From the NCBI GenBank assembly GCA_022410635.1, contig JAJVDF010000257.1, forward strand, positions 418,256 to 482,255: a DNA stretch of 64,000 bases. The letters are read 5' to 3'. The first letter of the stretch is position 1. Every line of letters begins with the position of its first letter. The notes beneath the pieces are model-generated. The model saw nothing but the letters and a program-made list of their open reading frames with translations, searched no databases and was not told the origin of the DNA. The translations under genes were made by a program, and so were the position numbers. Origin of the DNA: Tretioscincus oriximinensis. Lineage: Eukaryota > Chordata > Lepidosauria > Squamata > Gymnophthalmidae. Below are positions 33,742 to 44,671 of this stretch, piece after piece.

Positions 33742-35440
33742 ATATATACTATATAAGGTTTAGCATTCCTACTGTTAAAATATTTTTGCTGTTTTATTCT
33801 GCGCACCAGCATCACTTAGGACTAAACCAGAACAACATTGCCAACTTATAATTGCAGGTCTAGTTTTAGATCTTTTTAAGTATTTGACTTCTGCCAAGCT
33901 CATTATTGGTACCACCATGGCAGCAGCAAGTACAACGTGTTCCCTCTCGTGCCAGGACCCAACCACATTGGCCATGCAAAAATGCAGTGCTTGGTGAAGT
34001 TTGGTATTTCCAGCTGTCTATGTGCTCTGCAAGCACAGGACAAGGGGAGGATAACTTTGGCACAATCATCAGTGGTTGACCCCTTGTTTCCTCATTTTCC
34101 AGCTGATCCCCATAACGGTTCAATCTTATTTGGACATTTAAATTTTGTTTTTAACCACAAATGTTATATTCCAGTGATATGCAATTAAACTACACAAATC
34201 TTTAAAATAAAAGATTTAAAACATAAGATGAAGAGCCCTTAATAGTTACAACAATAATATAATGGGACAGACAAATGATGTTACTTTTACTGATATACAT
34301 TAAAGTTGCTTAATGCTTAACATCCAACCTCCTATCCATTTAAGCAGGCAAGCCGCCTTATTACAAGATAAAGAAAAGATGAAGTTAGGTACCTATGCAG
34401 TTATATTTTACTCTTAATACGGTTGGTAAAATGTAGCATCTTCTGTATAAAATATGACTTTAGTTTTATAATGGTAGTAGAATCAGTCGTTCATTTTTTT
34501 AGTCCAGTCTTAAGAAATCTCCAGTAATGAAATTTAGCATCTGAGAGGGCTATTTGGTTTGCAGCCTCATAGGTCAGGGCCATTTCCACATGGCCTATCC
34601 ATTCCATACCGCCAGGACTAGCCTAGTGCAAATTAAATTCTGTCCATGTTTTGGGTGGACCATCAACTTCAAAGACTGAACCTAACCTTTGAAGTACAGC
34701 ATTTCTGGGATTTGAGTTTTTCCGCTGAGTCCTTTTTCAACATGTACCAATTTCTGATGTCACTTCTGGCACTGCTTCATTGTATGGAAGTAAAATCCTC
34801 TGCCTACTCTGGCTGTGTGCACATGATGAGGGAAATTGAATGAAATCCACAATCTAAAAGGTATAGTGCATTTCGTTGGGATTTTCTGGAGACACAATGT
34901 ACCTTGTAATCTGTTACAATTCAAAAGTGCATGTCTCCTTTGCAAATCAATCTCAGGTAACTTCTTTTCAGCAAACAGTCTTTATTATGCATCAGGCGAT
35001 CAACAATACCAGCATTAGCAGGTAATCCAATCAAAGATTCTTCAGAAGTGCAGTTATATAACGACTCATTAACTNCTCCCATTGACATCATATATATTCA
35101 AATCAACATCACTTTCCCACATACCCTGGCATTCCAAACGGCAAACGGGGAAAACAAAAGTGAATCTTAAAAAATATTCAAAACCACTCGCTAACAGTCT
35201 AACAATAATTTATGCAGAGCTGGCACAAGACTGACGAGAACAAATCAGGAGCAACAGCTGCATGTACCCAGCCATCTGCGATCCTGCAGCCCTATTGACT
35301 GGTCTCTTCTCACATCGCAATGGTGTAACAAACAACAGGGCTACAGGCAGTTCCTAATGGAGGACACAGACATTTTGCTATGCAGCTGGAAAAGATCTTC
35401 AATAAGAGATTCCACTTCTATTGTAGCATTTTTACGAATG
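33742..35440. other. No recognised feature
   Basis: About 1.7 kb of AT-rich sequence with no supported feature. Confidence 0.35.
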
Positions 35441-35704
35441 CATGGTGAAGCTTAGTGAATCCTCCATTAAGAGGTATGGCTGTGAAGCGTCGCTGGCCAA
35501 AGAGGGAGGAAGTGGCGTGATGGGGCCTTTTAAGGCCCCGTTGCACCCGAAAGTCATCAACGTGGTCAGCAAGTCGTGCCAACGTGGCAGCCTTAGAGCA
35601 CCGCGGCGATGCATGAGGGAGAACCAGATTCTCCCTTCCTCGCCACCACTGCAATTCCGCGCACCAGGGACGAGCCCCGGTAAGCGCCCCTTCTTGTTGT
35701 ACCT
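35441..35704. other. GC-rich, CpG-containing island of unknown nature
   Basis: Composition rises sharply here. It contains a perfect palindrome GGGGCCTTTTAAGGCCCC (35522-35539) and GGGAGAACCAGATTCTCCC (35618-35636). Its right side abuts a MITE, so it may be the interior of a DNA transposon, as with other GC islands in the window. No convincing coding frame. Confidence 0.4.
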
Positions 35705-35853
35705 GGTACTGCATCAAGACATTACTTATCCATTACAATATAGTTGGATATTCCTAAATAAAGCATGAATTCCTGGAATAAAGCAATCCAGACAGTGTTT
35801 CATTCTGGAATATCCAGCTATAGTGGAATAAGAAAACTACATCTGTATCCTTC
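35705..35853. mobile_element. Palindromic MITE related to 7911-8065
   Basis: ACAATATAGTTGGATATTCC on the left pairs with GGAATATCCAGCTATAGTGG on the right, and ACTGCATC pairs with a diverged copy (GATACAGATG-type inverse). Same arms as the 7911 element. Confidence 0.55.
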
Positions 35854-36408
35854 ATTATATTCTTAATACACTTAGGATTTTGTCCTTCTGGTTTGTCCTT
35901 ATTCTGAAACTTCACTTGGCATTTTCAATCATGATTTTTTGTTGTTCTGTTTGTAAGTTTAGTAAGATGAGCCAGAATATGAAATGAACAGCATATGTGA
36001 CAAAACTAGAGTTTTCCATTTTAATGAAGTAATTAATACATTGCACAAACAATTGTCTGATTTTCTTGTGGCCTTCCTGGAATAATTATTGGGGAAACAA
36101 GCTGCTTTGATCCGTGAATGCAGTTAATTATATGAGTATTATACAATGAAACTTAACAGCTGAGAAAGCATCCTGAAACTCAAGGTACCCTCTGGGATAG
36201 TAAACTAAAATGATCAACATCAAGGATTAATAAATAAGAAATTCTTTGTGTCTGGTTTGGTTGGAGGACCAGCTTCTAATACATTGCCTAATGGAGTACA
36301 CGACTTAAATAGCAAAAATATTCCATTCCCGCTGATCCATTAATTTTATTGTCCCCGTGGTCACAAATACAGTCAGGGTATCATTACACTTTTGTATTTA
36401 AGAAGCAT

Positions 36409-36696
36409 AGTAGTAGAAGAAGAACTGCATTTTTCTACCCCGCTTTTCTCACTCGAAGGGACTCAAAGTAACTTACAAAGTTATTTTTCACCCTAAGGCT
36501 TACATGTAAGGTACAGTTCCCATTCCTCTAGTCACAGTCAGTTGCAATTTCTTGCATTTTTTTGCAATTCTTGCTTTCGAACGGCTGGGTTGGCTACAGG
36601 CTAGTAGAAGGTGCTCATCCCTCCCCATGACTGACACAGGGCCTCGAAACACAATTTCTAAGATGAAGAACCATCTACTTAGGGACTGCACCATTT
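36409..36696 (-). mobile_element. SINE-A, near full length
   Basis: Tail (AGTAGTAGAAGAAGAA), CTACCCCGCTTTTCTCACTC, TTGCAATTTCTTGCA, TTTCGAACGGCTGGGTTGGC and a damaged head ending TTAGGGACTG. The central GGTGG block is partly lost. Confidence 0.82.
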
Positions 36697-36871
36697 GCAN
36701 AGTCATGTGCAGCCCTGAAAAACCAGACACCAAAGAATGTATCCTTTTTTTCAGAAGATTTTTTCAGAAGATGTTATTTAAATATAGAATAACTGCAGAA
36801 ACAGACTCAAGACAGATAAGTGGTTGGAAGCCACACAAATAAGCATCAGGGTGGAGCAAAGCCAACACCCA

Positions 36872-37170
36872 TTTTTTATTTATTTATTTATTTACTTGTG
36901 CATATATCATTCCCTATACCTAGGTCTTAGGGCAGTTAACAATAAAAGCAAGAGCACAAAATNAAAATTGTAATACAGTTCCTGAAAGTGGAAAAGGGAA
37001 GGCTGTTCTTCAACCAAAGGGCAGTTTAAAGACGTGCCTCTTTAATGGTTTTCTGAATCAATACAATGATGATGATCGATGCACCTCAAGAGATAAATTA
37101 TTCCAAAGTCTGGGAATTATCACAGAGAAGGTCCTGTGCTAGATGCCCATTCCCTTTGCTGCTGAGAGAG
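36872..37170 (-). mobile_element. L2-clade LINE 3'UTR
   Basis: (TTTA)n, then CTATACCTAGGTCTTAGGGC and CAGTTAACAATAAAAGCAAG, then the 3'UTR blocks GGGCAGTTTAAAGACGTGCC and TTATCACAGAGAAGGTCCTG. Confidence 0.65.
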
Positions 37171-37351
37171 ATGGTACAATCCAGGATTGTACAACTGTGG
37201 AGCCTCATAGGGACCCAGTATGACTCTTACTGTCTGATCCCTCTGCTGCTGCTACTTCACCACCCCAACTGTCCCTACTGCCCTTCCCATTACCCCCAAT
37301 GTCCTTCTGACCTCTGGGCTTATTTCTCACTGTAGAGGTGGTCTGCAGTGA

Positions 37352-37844
37352 TCATAAGAACATAAGAACATAAGAGAAGCCCTGCTGAATCGGGCTGGGG
37401 CCCATTTAGTCCAGCACTCAGAAAAAACTTTCTAACAGTCAGGGTGATAAACCAGTGGAACAGTTTGCCACAGGGGGTGGTGAGTTCGCCGTCACTGGAA
37501 GTCTTCAAACAGAGACTGAACAGTCATCTGTCTGGGATGGTTTAATGAATCCTGCATCGAGCAGGGGGTTGGACCCGATGACCCTGGAGGTCCCTTCCAA
37601 CTCTGTGATTCTATGATTCTGTCTCACACAGTTGCCCACCAATTGCATCTGCAATGGCATTTCAGGAATACTGCCTGTTGATCCACCTTGGAGGCAGTGT
37701 CAAGACATCCATCCTAGTAGCTGTTTATACCCTTGATGTTCATTAATTTGTCTAATCCTCTCTTAAAGCTATCCAAGCTGCTAGCCACCACCACCATCAT
37801 CTGGAAGGCCGTGATCTTCTGGGTGAAAAAATACTTTCCTTTGT
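37352..37844 (-). mobile_element. CR1 copy interrupted by another CR1
   Basis: The minus-strand CR1 3' end (ATAAGAACATAAGAGAAGCC to about 37417) resumes at about 37615 (TTCTGTCTCACACAG) and runs to AAAAAATACTTTCCTTTGTC. The piece between is a plus-strand CR1. Confidence 0.85.
37418..37614 (+). mobile_element. CR1 3' end (ATTCTATG-tailed) nested in a minus-strand CR1
   Basis: CAGAAAAAACTTTCTAACAG, then CCAGTGGAACAGTTTGCCAC, then GGAGGTCCCTTCCAACTCTG with a GATTCTATGATTCT tail. It encodes the last CR1 ORF codons (KNFLTVRVINQW-like). The same subfamily lies at 63429-63644. No target duplication is visible, as usual for CR1. Confidence 0.88.
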
Positions 37845-38640
37845 CAGGCTAATCAGTAGCATGCCAGACAATAAATGTGTCTGGGTCATTCCAGGATAAA
37901 AATGTGCTATGTTTCCTATNTATTCTTAGAACAGACTAACTGCCCCACGTACAATTATGTTCTTAAGGTACAAAATACACTGGGGATAACAAAGAAAATG
38001 AGCTCATTCTGAGGTCGTATCTACAGCTATGTGATATTATCAGTATGGCACCAGTTTTGTAACATCTTGCAAAACATCTTGCCCAGGCACAGCAGAAGTA
38101 GAAGAGAGCATGCTGAGCTAACTCACTCATTGCTTATAGTGATGGTCAGTCATGCTGTTTTGATACGAAATGGCAAATTGGCATAACCACAAATTTATTA
38201 GGACCAATACCCTGGACCACAGATCAAACAGGACCAGTAAAGCCCAGTCATTGTAATGGTTGAACATCTTGAATTACGGTCATCTTCACTTACTCTTTCT
38301 AGCCCAACAGGCTGTGTACATGTGCTTGTTCTGCGACTGGACTAAAATGATCAGGATGCTGTGATGTCAGAGTTGCAGCAAGGTACGAAGCCACGTAAAG
38401 CACCAGAAATTGGTATCTCATCATATTCTTGTTTCTCCACAACAGACATGTTGTGAAGAAGGCAAGGCTGAGAGAGACTGTGATTAGCCCAAGATCTCCC
38501 AGCTGGCTACATGGAGGCATGTGGTGATGAACCAGAAGACTAACAATTACACAGAACTGACTAGAGTTGTGACCTGGGTGCTTTCTAGCTGAATCTATTT
38601 ATGGAAGCACTTCCTGATATGAAGTATAAAGCATACTGAA
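37845..38640. other. No recognised feature
   Basis: No supported feature. Confidence 0.35.
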
Positions 38641-38815
38641 CCATAGAACGTAAGAGGAGCCCACCAATTGTACCTGGGTATTCTGATTCAAGAAGGCAAA
38701 ATCTTCACTTGTTCTAGTCTCTAGTAGCTGCTTGTTCTAGACTCTAGTAGCTGCTTATACCCTTATTGTCCATGAACCTATCTAATTCTGTCTTAAGGTC
38801 TTCAGGACCTTTGAT
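38641..38815 (-). mobile_element. CR1 3'UTR fragment with 23-bp duplication
   Basis: CCACCAATTGTACCTGGGTA, then TTATACCCTTATTGTCCATG: a diverged minus-strand CR1 3' region. CTTGTTCTAGTCTCTAGTAG is tandemly repeated at about 38709-38754 with one change. Confidence 0.65.
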
Positions 38816-41479
38816 ATTGTTAACTGAAATGTAGCCTATTTCCTGACATACCTCCCCTCTACTTCCTCCTGAAAGTCAAGGGCTTCCTCAGAATTGTGAA
38901 GATCCCTAAAGGTAGAATCTATTTAGCCCGCCCATCGTACCAGGGAGGGTGTTGGAAGGAGCTGGAGAGAATGCCAAGACTTCTCTGTTCTTGAGCCTGT
39001 TTATTATTATATTGCAGGACCTCCTAGGAAATATATACAGTAAATCATCATCAGAAAGTTGAAGATAACTGTTCCTGAATTCCCTGCTCCTGGCTCAAGG
39101 TTCTCATTTTGCATTTCATTGGATGAGATGCACTTTGTTGAGCAGTTCCAGGTTCTCTGCGAGTACTTTTGTTTGTTTTATGCTCAACGGATGGGATGAA
39201 AGAGATTTAATGTGTATAGGCAATATATTCCCACTGCTTTCTCCCCCTGTAAGTTGGAATGCCAAAATGTATCTACTTCTTCCCTACAGTTACGCATGAT
39301 TCATAGCAGGGGTCCTCTATTCCCACCTCCCCTGATACAAGACGCTGAGCCAAAAGGCTTTTTGAACTTCCTCAAACGTAACTATAGAATAAGAAAGAAA
39401 ATAATTCTCCCCCCACTTCATCCTGTCTGAATTTCAGTGCAATGCTAGACTAATAATCAGAAGTTTAATTTTTGTTTGTGTGTATAAAACACTTCATAGG
39501 CCAATTGTCCTAGAAGGAATGGGTTCCCTTGATATTCATTTATGTACAAAAGTGATTTGATTAAGTTAATTAATTTTGAAGCATATGAAGCAGTTTTTGC
39601 CAAACTGGCCTCTTTCAGGTTCTTTGGACTGTAACTCCCATCAATTCTAATTAGTTATAACCTTTTTTTNAAAAAAAAAAGTATTTACCTTTTATATAAA
39701 AATGAAAATTAGTTTTAACATCCAATTCATCGTTGTATAAATTTCCAGCAGTCAAAATACCTTTCTCATCTAAACAATATTCCCTTTGACATGCCCCGTT
39801 CCCATTTTCCCTCCTGAGTGTACTATTATTATAGTAGCTATTATTATGTTATTTGTAATAGCATTAAATGCTTTCTGTAGGGCAATTTTTGTCTACATGA
39901 CCCATGTAGTTGATCAAACCTTGTGAGTTCAGGATACCTTTTGTATGCGCCTTTTCCAACTGGCATCTCTCCAGACACTTTGGACTACATGTCCCATCAA
40001 TCCAGGCCAGTTATAATTGCGCATTTCTGGCAGACCCAAGACAAACAAAGGCTTCTGTACATGAAATAATAGATTTTAGTTTCCAAAAGAACACCATGCA
40101 CCATCTGTGCCTATGCTTTCTTCAGTAATCTATCTTAGCACTGGTGGGCAAACTATTGCATAAACCCTTTAAAAGCTTTTATTTTGCCATCCAAAGTTTT
40201 AGGACCATGATTGTAGCATGGTGCTTCGTAGATGTGTGCGCATGCACTGCTACCTTTTCCAGGCTCCCTGCATGCATGCTGCATCATAGTGTAATGGCAT
40301 CACCCTGGAGCAGCAGACAAATAAGTGGGAGCCTACTTTCTGGAGTATTATATCCACTTTTAGCAGCATTCCCATGTCCCTCCAAATGCCCTGTCTGGAT
40401 GGACCTTAGTTGTACTGAAATCCTTGTTCTCAGAAATAATGAGGCTTTCTAATTTAGTTATAGAACATATTCCAAAAGGGCAAATTTAGGCAATATCCCC
40501 AAAATTGTGGGAATGTGTGGAAAATGAGAAACAAGAAGACATTTCTGGCATGCACATGATGCTCTAGACCTGCCCCATTGGAAATATTATTATAACCAGC
40601 ATGATTATCTAGTTTAGTAATAAAACTCCATAAAATGAGGTCAAGATTCAACCAATTTGGTAAATAAAAACTGGCTATTCAAAAAGCATATACAAAATAT
40701 GATGTGGAAAGAGAAAGCCTTCTTTAGGGAAATAATATGCTATCCTATCCTACTCCATCCACCTACTGTGTTACTCACTTGCTTCTGAGAGCCTTAAAAA
40801 AAAGAAGGCAGTCAAACATTTTCCCACTCATCACTTTATTCCATTCAAACATTTTCTGAACCCACAAGTGAATAAATTGGCAAACACATGTGCCAGAGGA
40901 AGACAAGCGCGTGCTGGGGAAATCTGTGCTCACTTTCTTTAAAAATGGGTTCAGTAAAATATGGGAAGGGATACTTATATTTTGAAGAGCATGGAGGAAG
41001 AACAGGAAGACTACTTATATAGCGAAATCTCTAAAAATTCTTACTATACCTACTGTTTCTCCACATGCAGCAAGGAAATTCCTTCTCTTCCTCTGCCTAC
41101 AGATTCCACGAAGCCTTGTCATTAGCAGCTGACCCTCCCCTTGTTACTGGCAAAAAAGACTCATTTTTAAAAAAACATCAAAGTTTGAAGCTCTTGGAGA
41201 AGGAGGATAATTTTTTTAAGATACTGTATTTTCCTGCTTAAATTCAGCAAGAAAAATGTTTACACACTGTGCCTTGCAGAAAACAGTTGTGAAGAAGGGC
41301 TGGAGCTCTCATAATGTATCATAGTTCTGTTTACATGACTTTCATGATGAAAAGGTGAGGCATTATGCTATGGAATCAGCATAAAAGGACTCGGATGAAA
41401 AAGCATAATGTTGTGCCTTCCTAACACTGTTACAGCTGGATCCCTGCAATTACATGAGGCAAATCCCACAAATGACGAC
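38816..41479. other. No recognised feature
   Basis: About 2.7 kb without a supported gene or repeat. Confidence 0.35.
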
Positions 41480-41573
41480 CTGAATTTTTAACTTTTGTAA
41501 GCCGCCCTGGACACCTTCGGGGGGAAGGGCGGGGTAAAAATCTTTAAATAAAATAAAATAAATAAATAAATAA
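41480..41573 (+). mobile_element. L2-type LINE 3' end
   Basis: TTGTAAGCCGCCCTGGACAC, CTTCGGGGGGAAGGGCGGGG and a (AAATA)n tail; 5'-truncated to the last ~90 bp. Confidence 0.65.
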
Positions 41574-42577
41574 TTATGCCATAAAACTGCAAAGAAAACT
41601 TCATTTGAAAGTATCCTTTTTAGTATTATTTGTGGTTGCAAAATCAAATTACTTGTTAATTATGCGAGATTGTTCTGTTACTTGCAACTCGTTCTGAGCT
41701 GGGAGGTTTGTTTTTTGGAGTACCACAAGTCTGCATTCAGGTGACCCATTTCTTTCCAATCCTTGCCACTTACACTAGTGAGTCCTCAGAGACAACGACA
41801 AGGTTTAGAAAGCCATGAACAAAAGTGGTCTGGTACATTGTTCTTGTGCATTTGACAACTTAAACACTCCTAATCATTTTTTGGGGATTCTAGACAAGTC
41901 CCTGCTTTATCTAATGTTAAGAAAGTATGACAAAGATTTGCACTATTGTATGGACTACTTTTCTTTATTCCAGATTTTTTTCCAGAATAATGGGCTGTTA
42001 GCTTTTAATGAATGTCTGTGCATGAAGAGATAAGCTGCAAGGTCTTTTTTGTCAGCTATGAGTTTATTTGGCAGAAGTTAGCAACTACATCAGCAGCAAG
42101 ACACTAACTGAGCAACCAATCAAAGAATGGAAAGCGTGGTCCAATGGCTTCGGCTCGGTTAATAAACCTTTTCCTCACTCCACCCCATGATTGAATCACA
42201 GCCAATAAACAGAGCAGCTGGCCAGCGCGCAAAGACAAGCAAAACATAAGCAGAAAAGGTTAGCCCTTTCACAACCCTGACATGGGCACTATGTGAATAG
42301 GACTTGTATCTTCAAGGCATGTTAAGAGTTACAGAAAAGACTGGCTGCATCCACGTATCAACCAAAAATAATACTATGAAGTAAGATTACAAATTTTGTC
42401 ATGATTGTTTGCTGCCAGATAGCTAGACAGTGATGGAACAGCAACTGAGAGGTGAGGGCAAGTGCTCATGTCCATTTGGCTATGCATAGAACATGTGACT
42501 GATGCCAAGCATGTTTGCACATGTATTCTTCTATAATGATGGCAGTGCCCTTAAGCTGCAGCCAGAAGGTAAGAACC
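41574..42577. other. Mostly unassigned; CCAAT-box-rich patch at 42100-42280
   Basis: The patch contains ACCAATCAAAG, GTCCAATGG and AGCCAATAAA. It might be a promoter-like or LTR remnant, but no TG...CA termini or target duplication was found. Confidence 0.3.
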
Positions 42578-44671
42578 AATCTTCAAAAAAGGATCCCGGG
42601 GTGATCCCGGAAATTATAGACCTGTCAGTTTAACATCAGTTCCAGGTAAAGTGTTGGAAACTATAATTAAGGACAACATTACTAACCATATGGAGAAGCA
42701 CGCATTGATGAATGAAACTCAGCATGGCTTCTGCAAAGGTAAATGATGCTTTACCAACTTGCTAGAATTCTTTGAGAGCGTTAACAAACACGTAGATAAA
42801 GGGGATCCAGTTGTTATTGTCTGTCTAGATTTTCAGAAGGCTTTTGATAAAGTCCCTCATCAAAGGCTCCTAAAAAGCACCACAATCATGGTATAAGAGG
42901 ACAGACTTTGTCCTGGATTGGAAACTGGCTAAAAGATAGAGAAGAGAGGGTAGTAATAAATGGACAGTTCTCTGAGTGGAAAGAGGTAAGAAGTGGGGTA
43001 CCCCAGAGATCTGTACTGGGACCCTTGCTTTTCAATATATTTATAAATGATGTTAATGCTGAGGTAAATAGTGAAATAGCCAGGTTTTCTGATGATACTA
43101 AACTGCTCAGGGTAGTGAAAACTGAAAATGATTGTAAGGCAGTCTGGAGTGATCTATTGAAATTGGGTGAGTGGGCATCAAAGTGGCAAATGCACTTCAA
43201 TTTAAGCAAGTGCAAAGTCATGCACATTGTGGCAAAGAACCCCAATTACTCCTACTTTCTGTGACCGAGCAAGAAAAGGATCTTGGGGTGTTGGTGGACA
43301 ATTCAATGAAAATGTCAACCCANTGTGCAGCAGCAANAAAAAAGGCAAATTCCATATTGGGGATAATTAGGAAAGGAATCTAAAACAAGTCAGCAAATGT
43401 TGTTTTGCCTCTTTATAAATCTGTGATGAGGCTGCATTTGGAATACTGTATTCAGTTCTGGTCACCACATCTCAAGAGGGTAGGGTTGCCATATGTCCCG
43501 GGAAAGTGGGACAATCCCGGTTTGGGGGACTAAAATATAGTCCCCTCCGTGTTTTAAGTTAAAATCCCGGCTTTTTACATTCCCCGGTGCTGCATCGGGG
43601 AATGTAAAAATGCAGGATTTTAAAGGCAAAGCAGCCGTCAGAGTTGACAGCTGCAGGCCGGCAATGCTTTCCGGGGTCTTGGAAGGGACCTCAGAGCATG
43701 CTGTAGCTGCTCCAATGCTGGAGGCGGAGTTTCACGCGCCTGCTTGCAAAGCGCGCCAACTTGCCTACAGCAAAGGAAAAACACCTGAGTTTGTGACAGG
43801 AGAATAGCTCTGTTCTCCTGTCACAAACACAGCCATTTTTCCTCCACTAGAGGCGAGTTGGCGCACTAGCAGGTGCCTGAAACCCCGCCTCCAGCATTGG
43901 AGCAGTTGTGCACATGCACGCGCGCGCGCACGGACGCTTGTGGTGAGACAGGCAGAAGAGAGGTTCTGCCTGTCTCACTACAAGCGTCCACACGTGCGTG
44001 CACACACTCCCACCTCCCACCTCACCCCCGTCCCGGTTTTGGGCTGCCAAAATATGGCAACCCTACAAGAGGGAAATTGGGGAACTAGAGAAGATGTAGA
44101 AAAGGGCAACAAAAATGATCAAGGGTTTGGAGCACCTCCCTTACGAAGTCAGGCTGCAGCGTCTGGGCCTCTTCAGCCTTGAAAGGCGACTTTTGAGAGG
44201 TGATCTGATTGAAGTGTAGAAAATCATGCATGGGATGGATAGGATGAATAGAGAAAAATGTTTTCTCTATCACACAACACTGGGACTAGAGGGCATTCCT
44301 TGAAACTAATGGGGAGAAAAGTGAGAACAGCAAATGAAAGTATTTTTTTCACCCAAAGGATCATTGGCCTGTGAAATTTACTTCCTGAAGAGGTGGTGGT
44401 AGCTAATAGCTTGGATAGCTTCAAGACAGGACTAGACAGGTTCATGGACACCAAGGATATAAATGGGTACTAGGATGGATGTCTGGATGCTGCCTCCGGG
44501 ATGGAGCAACAGGCAGGACTTTTGAAATACCATTTGCATGAACAGGAGCATATTTGCTTTCCTCTGTTCGGATTGCCCAGGTGCATCTGGTGGGCCTCTG
44601 TGTGACANAGAATGCTGGACTTGATGGGCTGTGGCCTGATCCAGTATGGCTCTTCTTATGTTCTTAGGTTC
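42578..44671 (+). mobile_element. CR1-clade LINE split by a hAT element
   Basis: The RT domain starts at GGATCCCGGGGTGATCCCGG (NYRPVSLTS region). It continues through DFQKAFDKVPHQ, SGVPQRSVLG and FSDDTKL (catalytic FADD altered to FSDD) to 43480. After the 585-bp insertion it resumes at CAAGAGGG and runs to the 3'UTR and the TTATGTTC end. Several frameshifts, a small deletion near 42880 and stops make it a pseudogene. Same subfamily as 15609-17771. Confidence 0.88.
43481..44065. mobile_element. 585-bp double-hairpin hAT element nested in CR1
   Basis: Perfect 14-bp terminal inverted repeats (TAGGGTTGCCATAT) and an exact 8-bp duplication, CAAGAGGG (43473-43480 and 44066-44073), mark a hAT insertion. 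Inside are two separate foldbacks. The first is centred near 43810 (TTTGTGACAGGAG / CTCCTGTCACAAA, continuing into GCTCCAATGCTGGAGGCGG / CCGCCTCCAGCATTGGAGC). The second lies near 43955 (TTGTGGTGAGACAGGCAGAA / TTCTGCCTGTCTCACTACAA). It is GC-rich with (CG)n-like runs and has no transposase. Confidence 0.92.

Noticed and set aside
35442..35768. 108-codon frame in the GC-rich island
   Set aside because: GC-rich DNA lacks stops by composition; several frames are open on both strands and none has a motif.
42030..42290. Solo LTR
   Set aside because: CCAAT boxes are present but no TG...CA ends, polyA-signal arrangement or target duplication was found.
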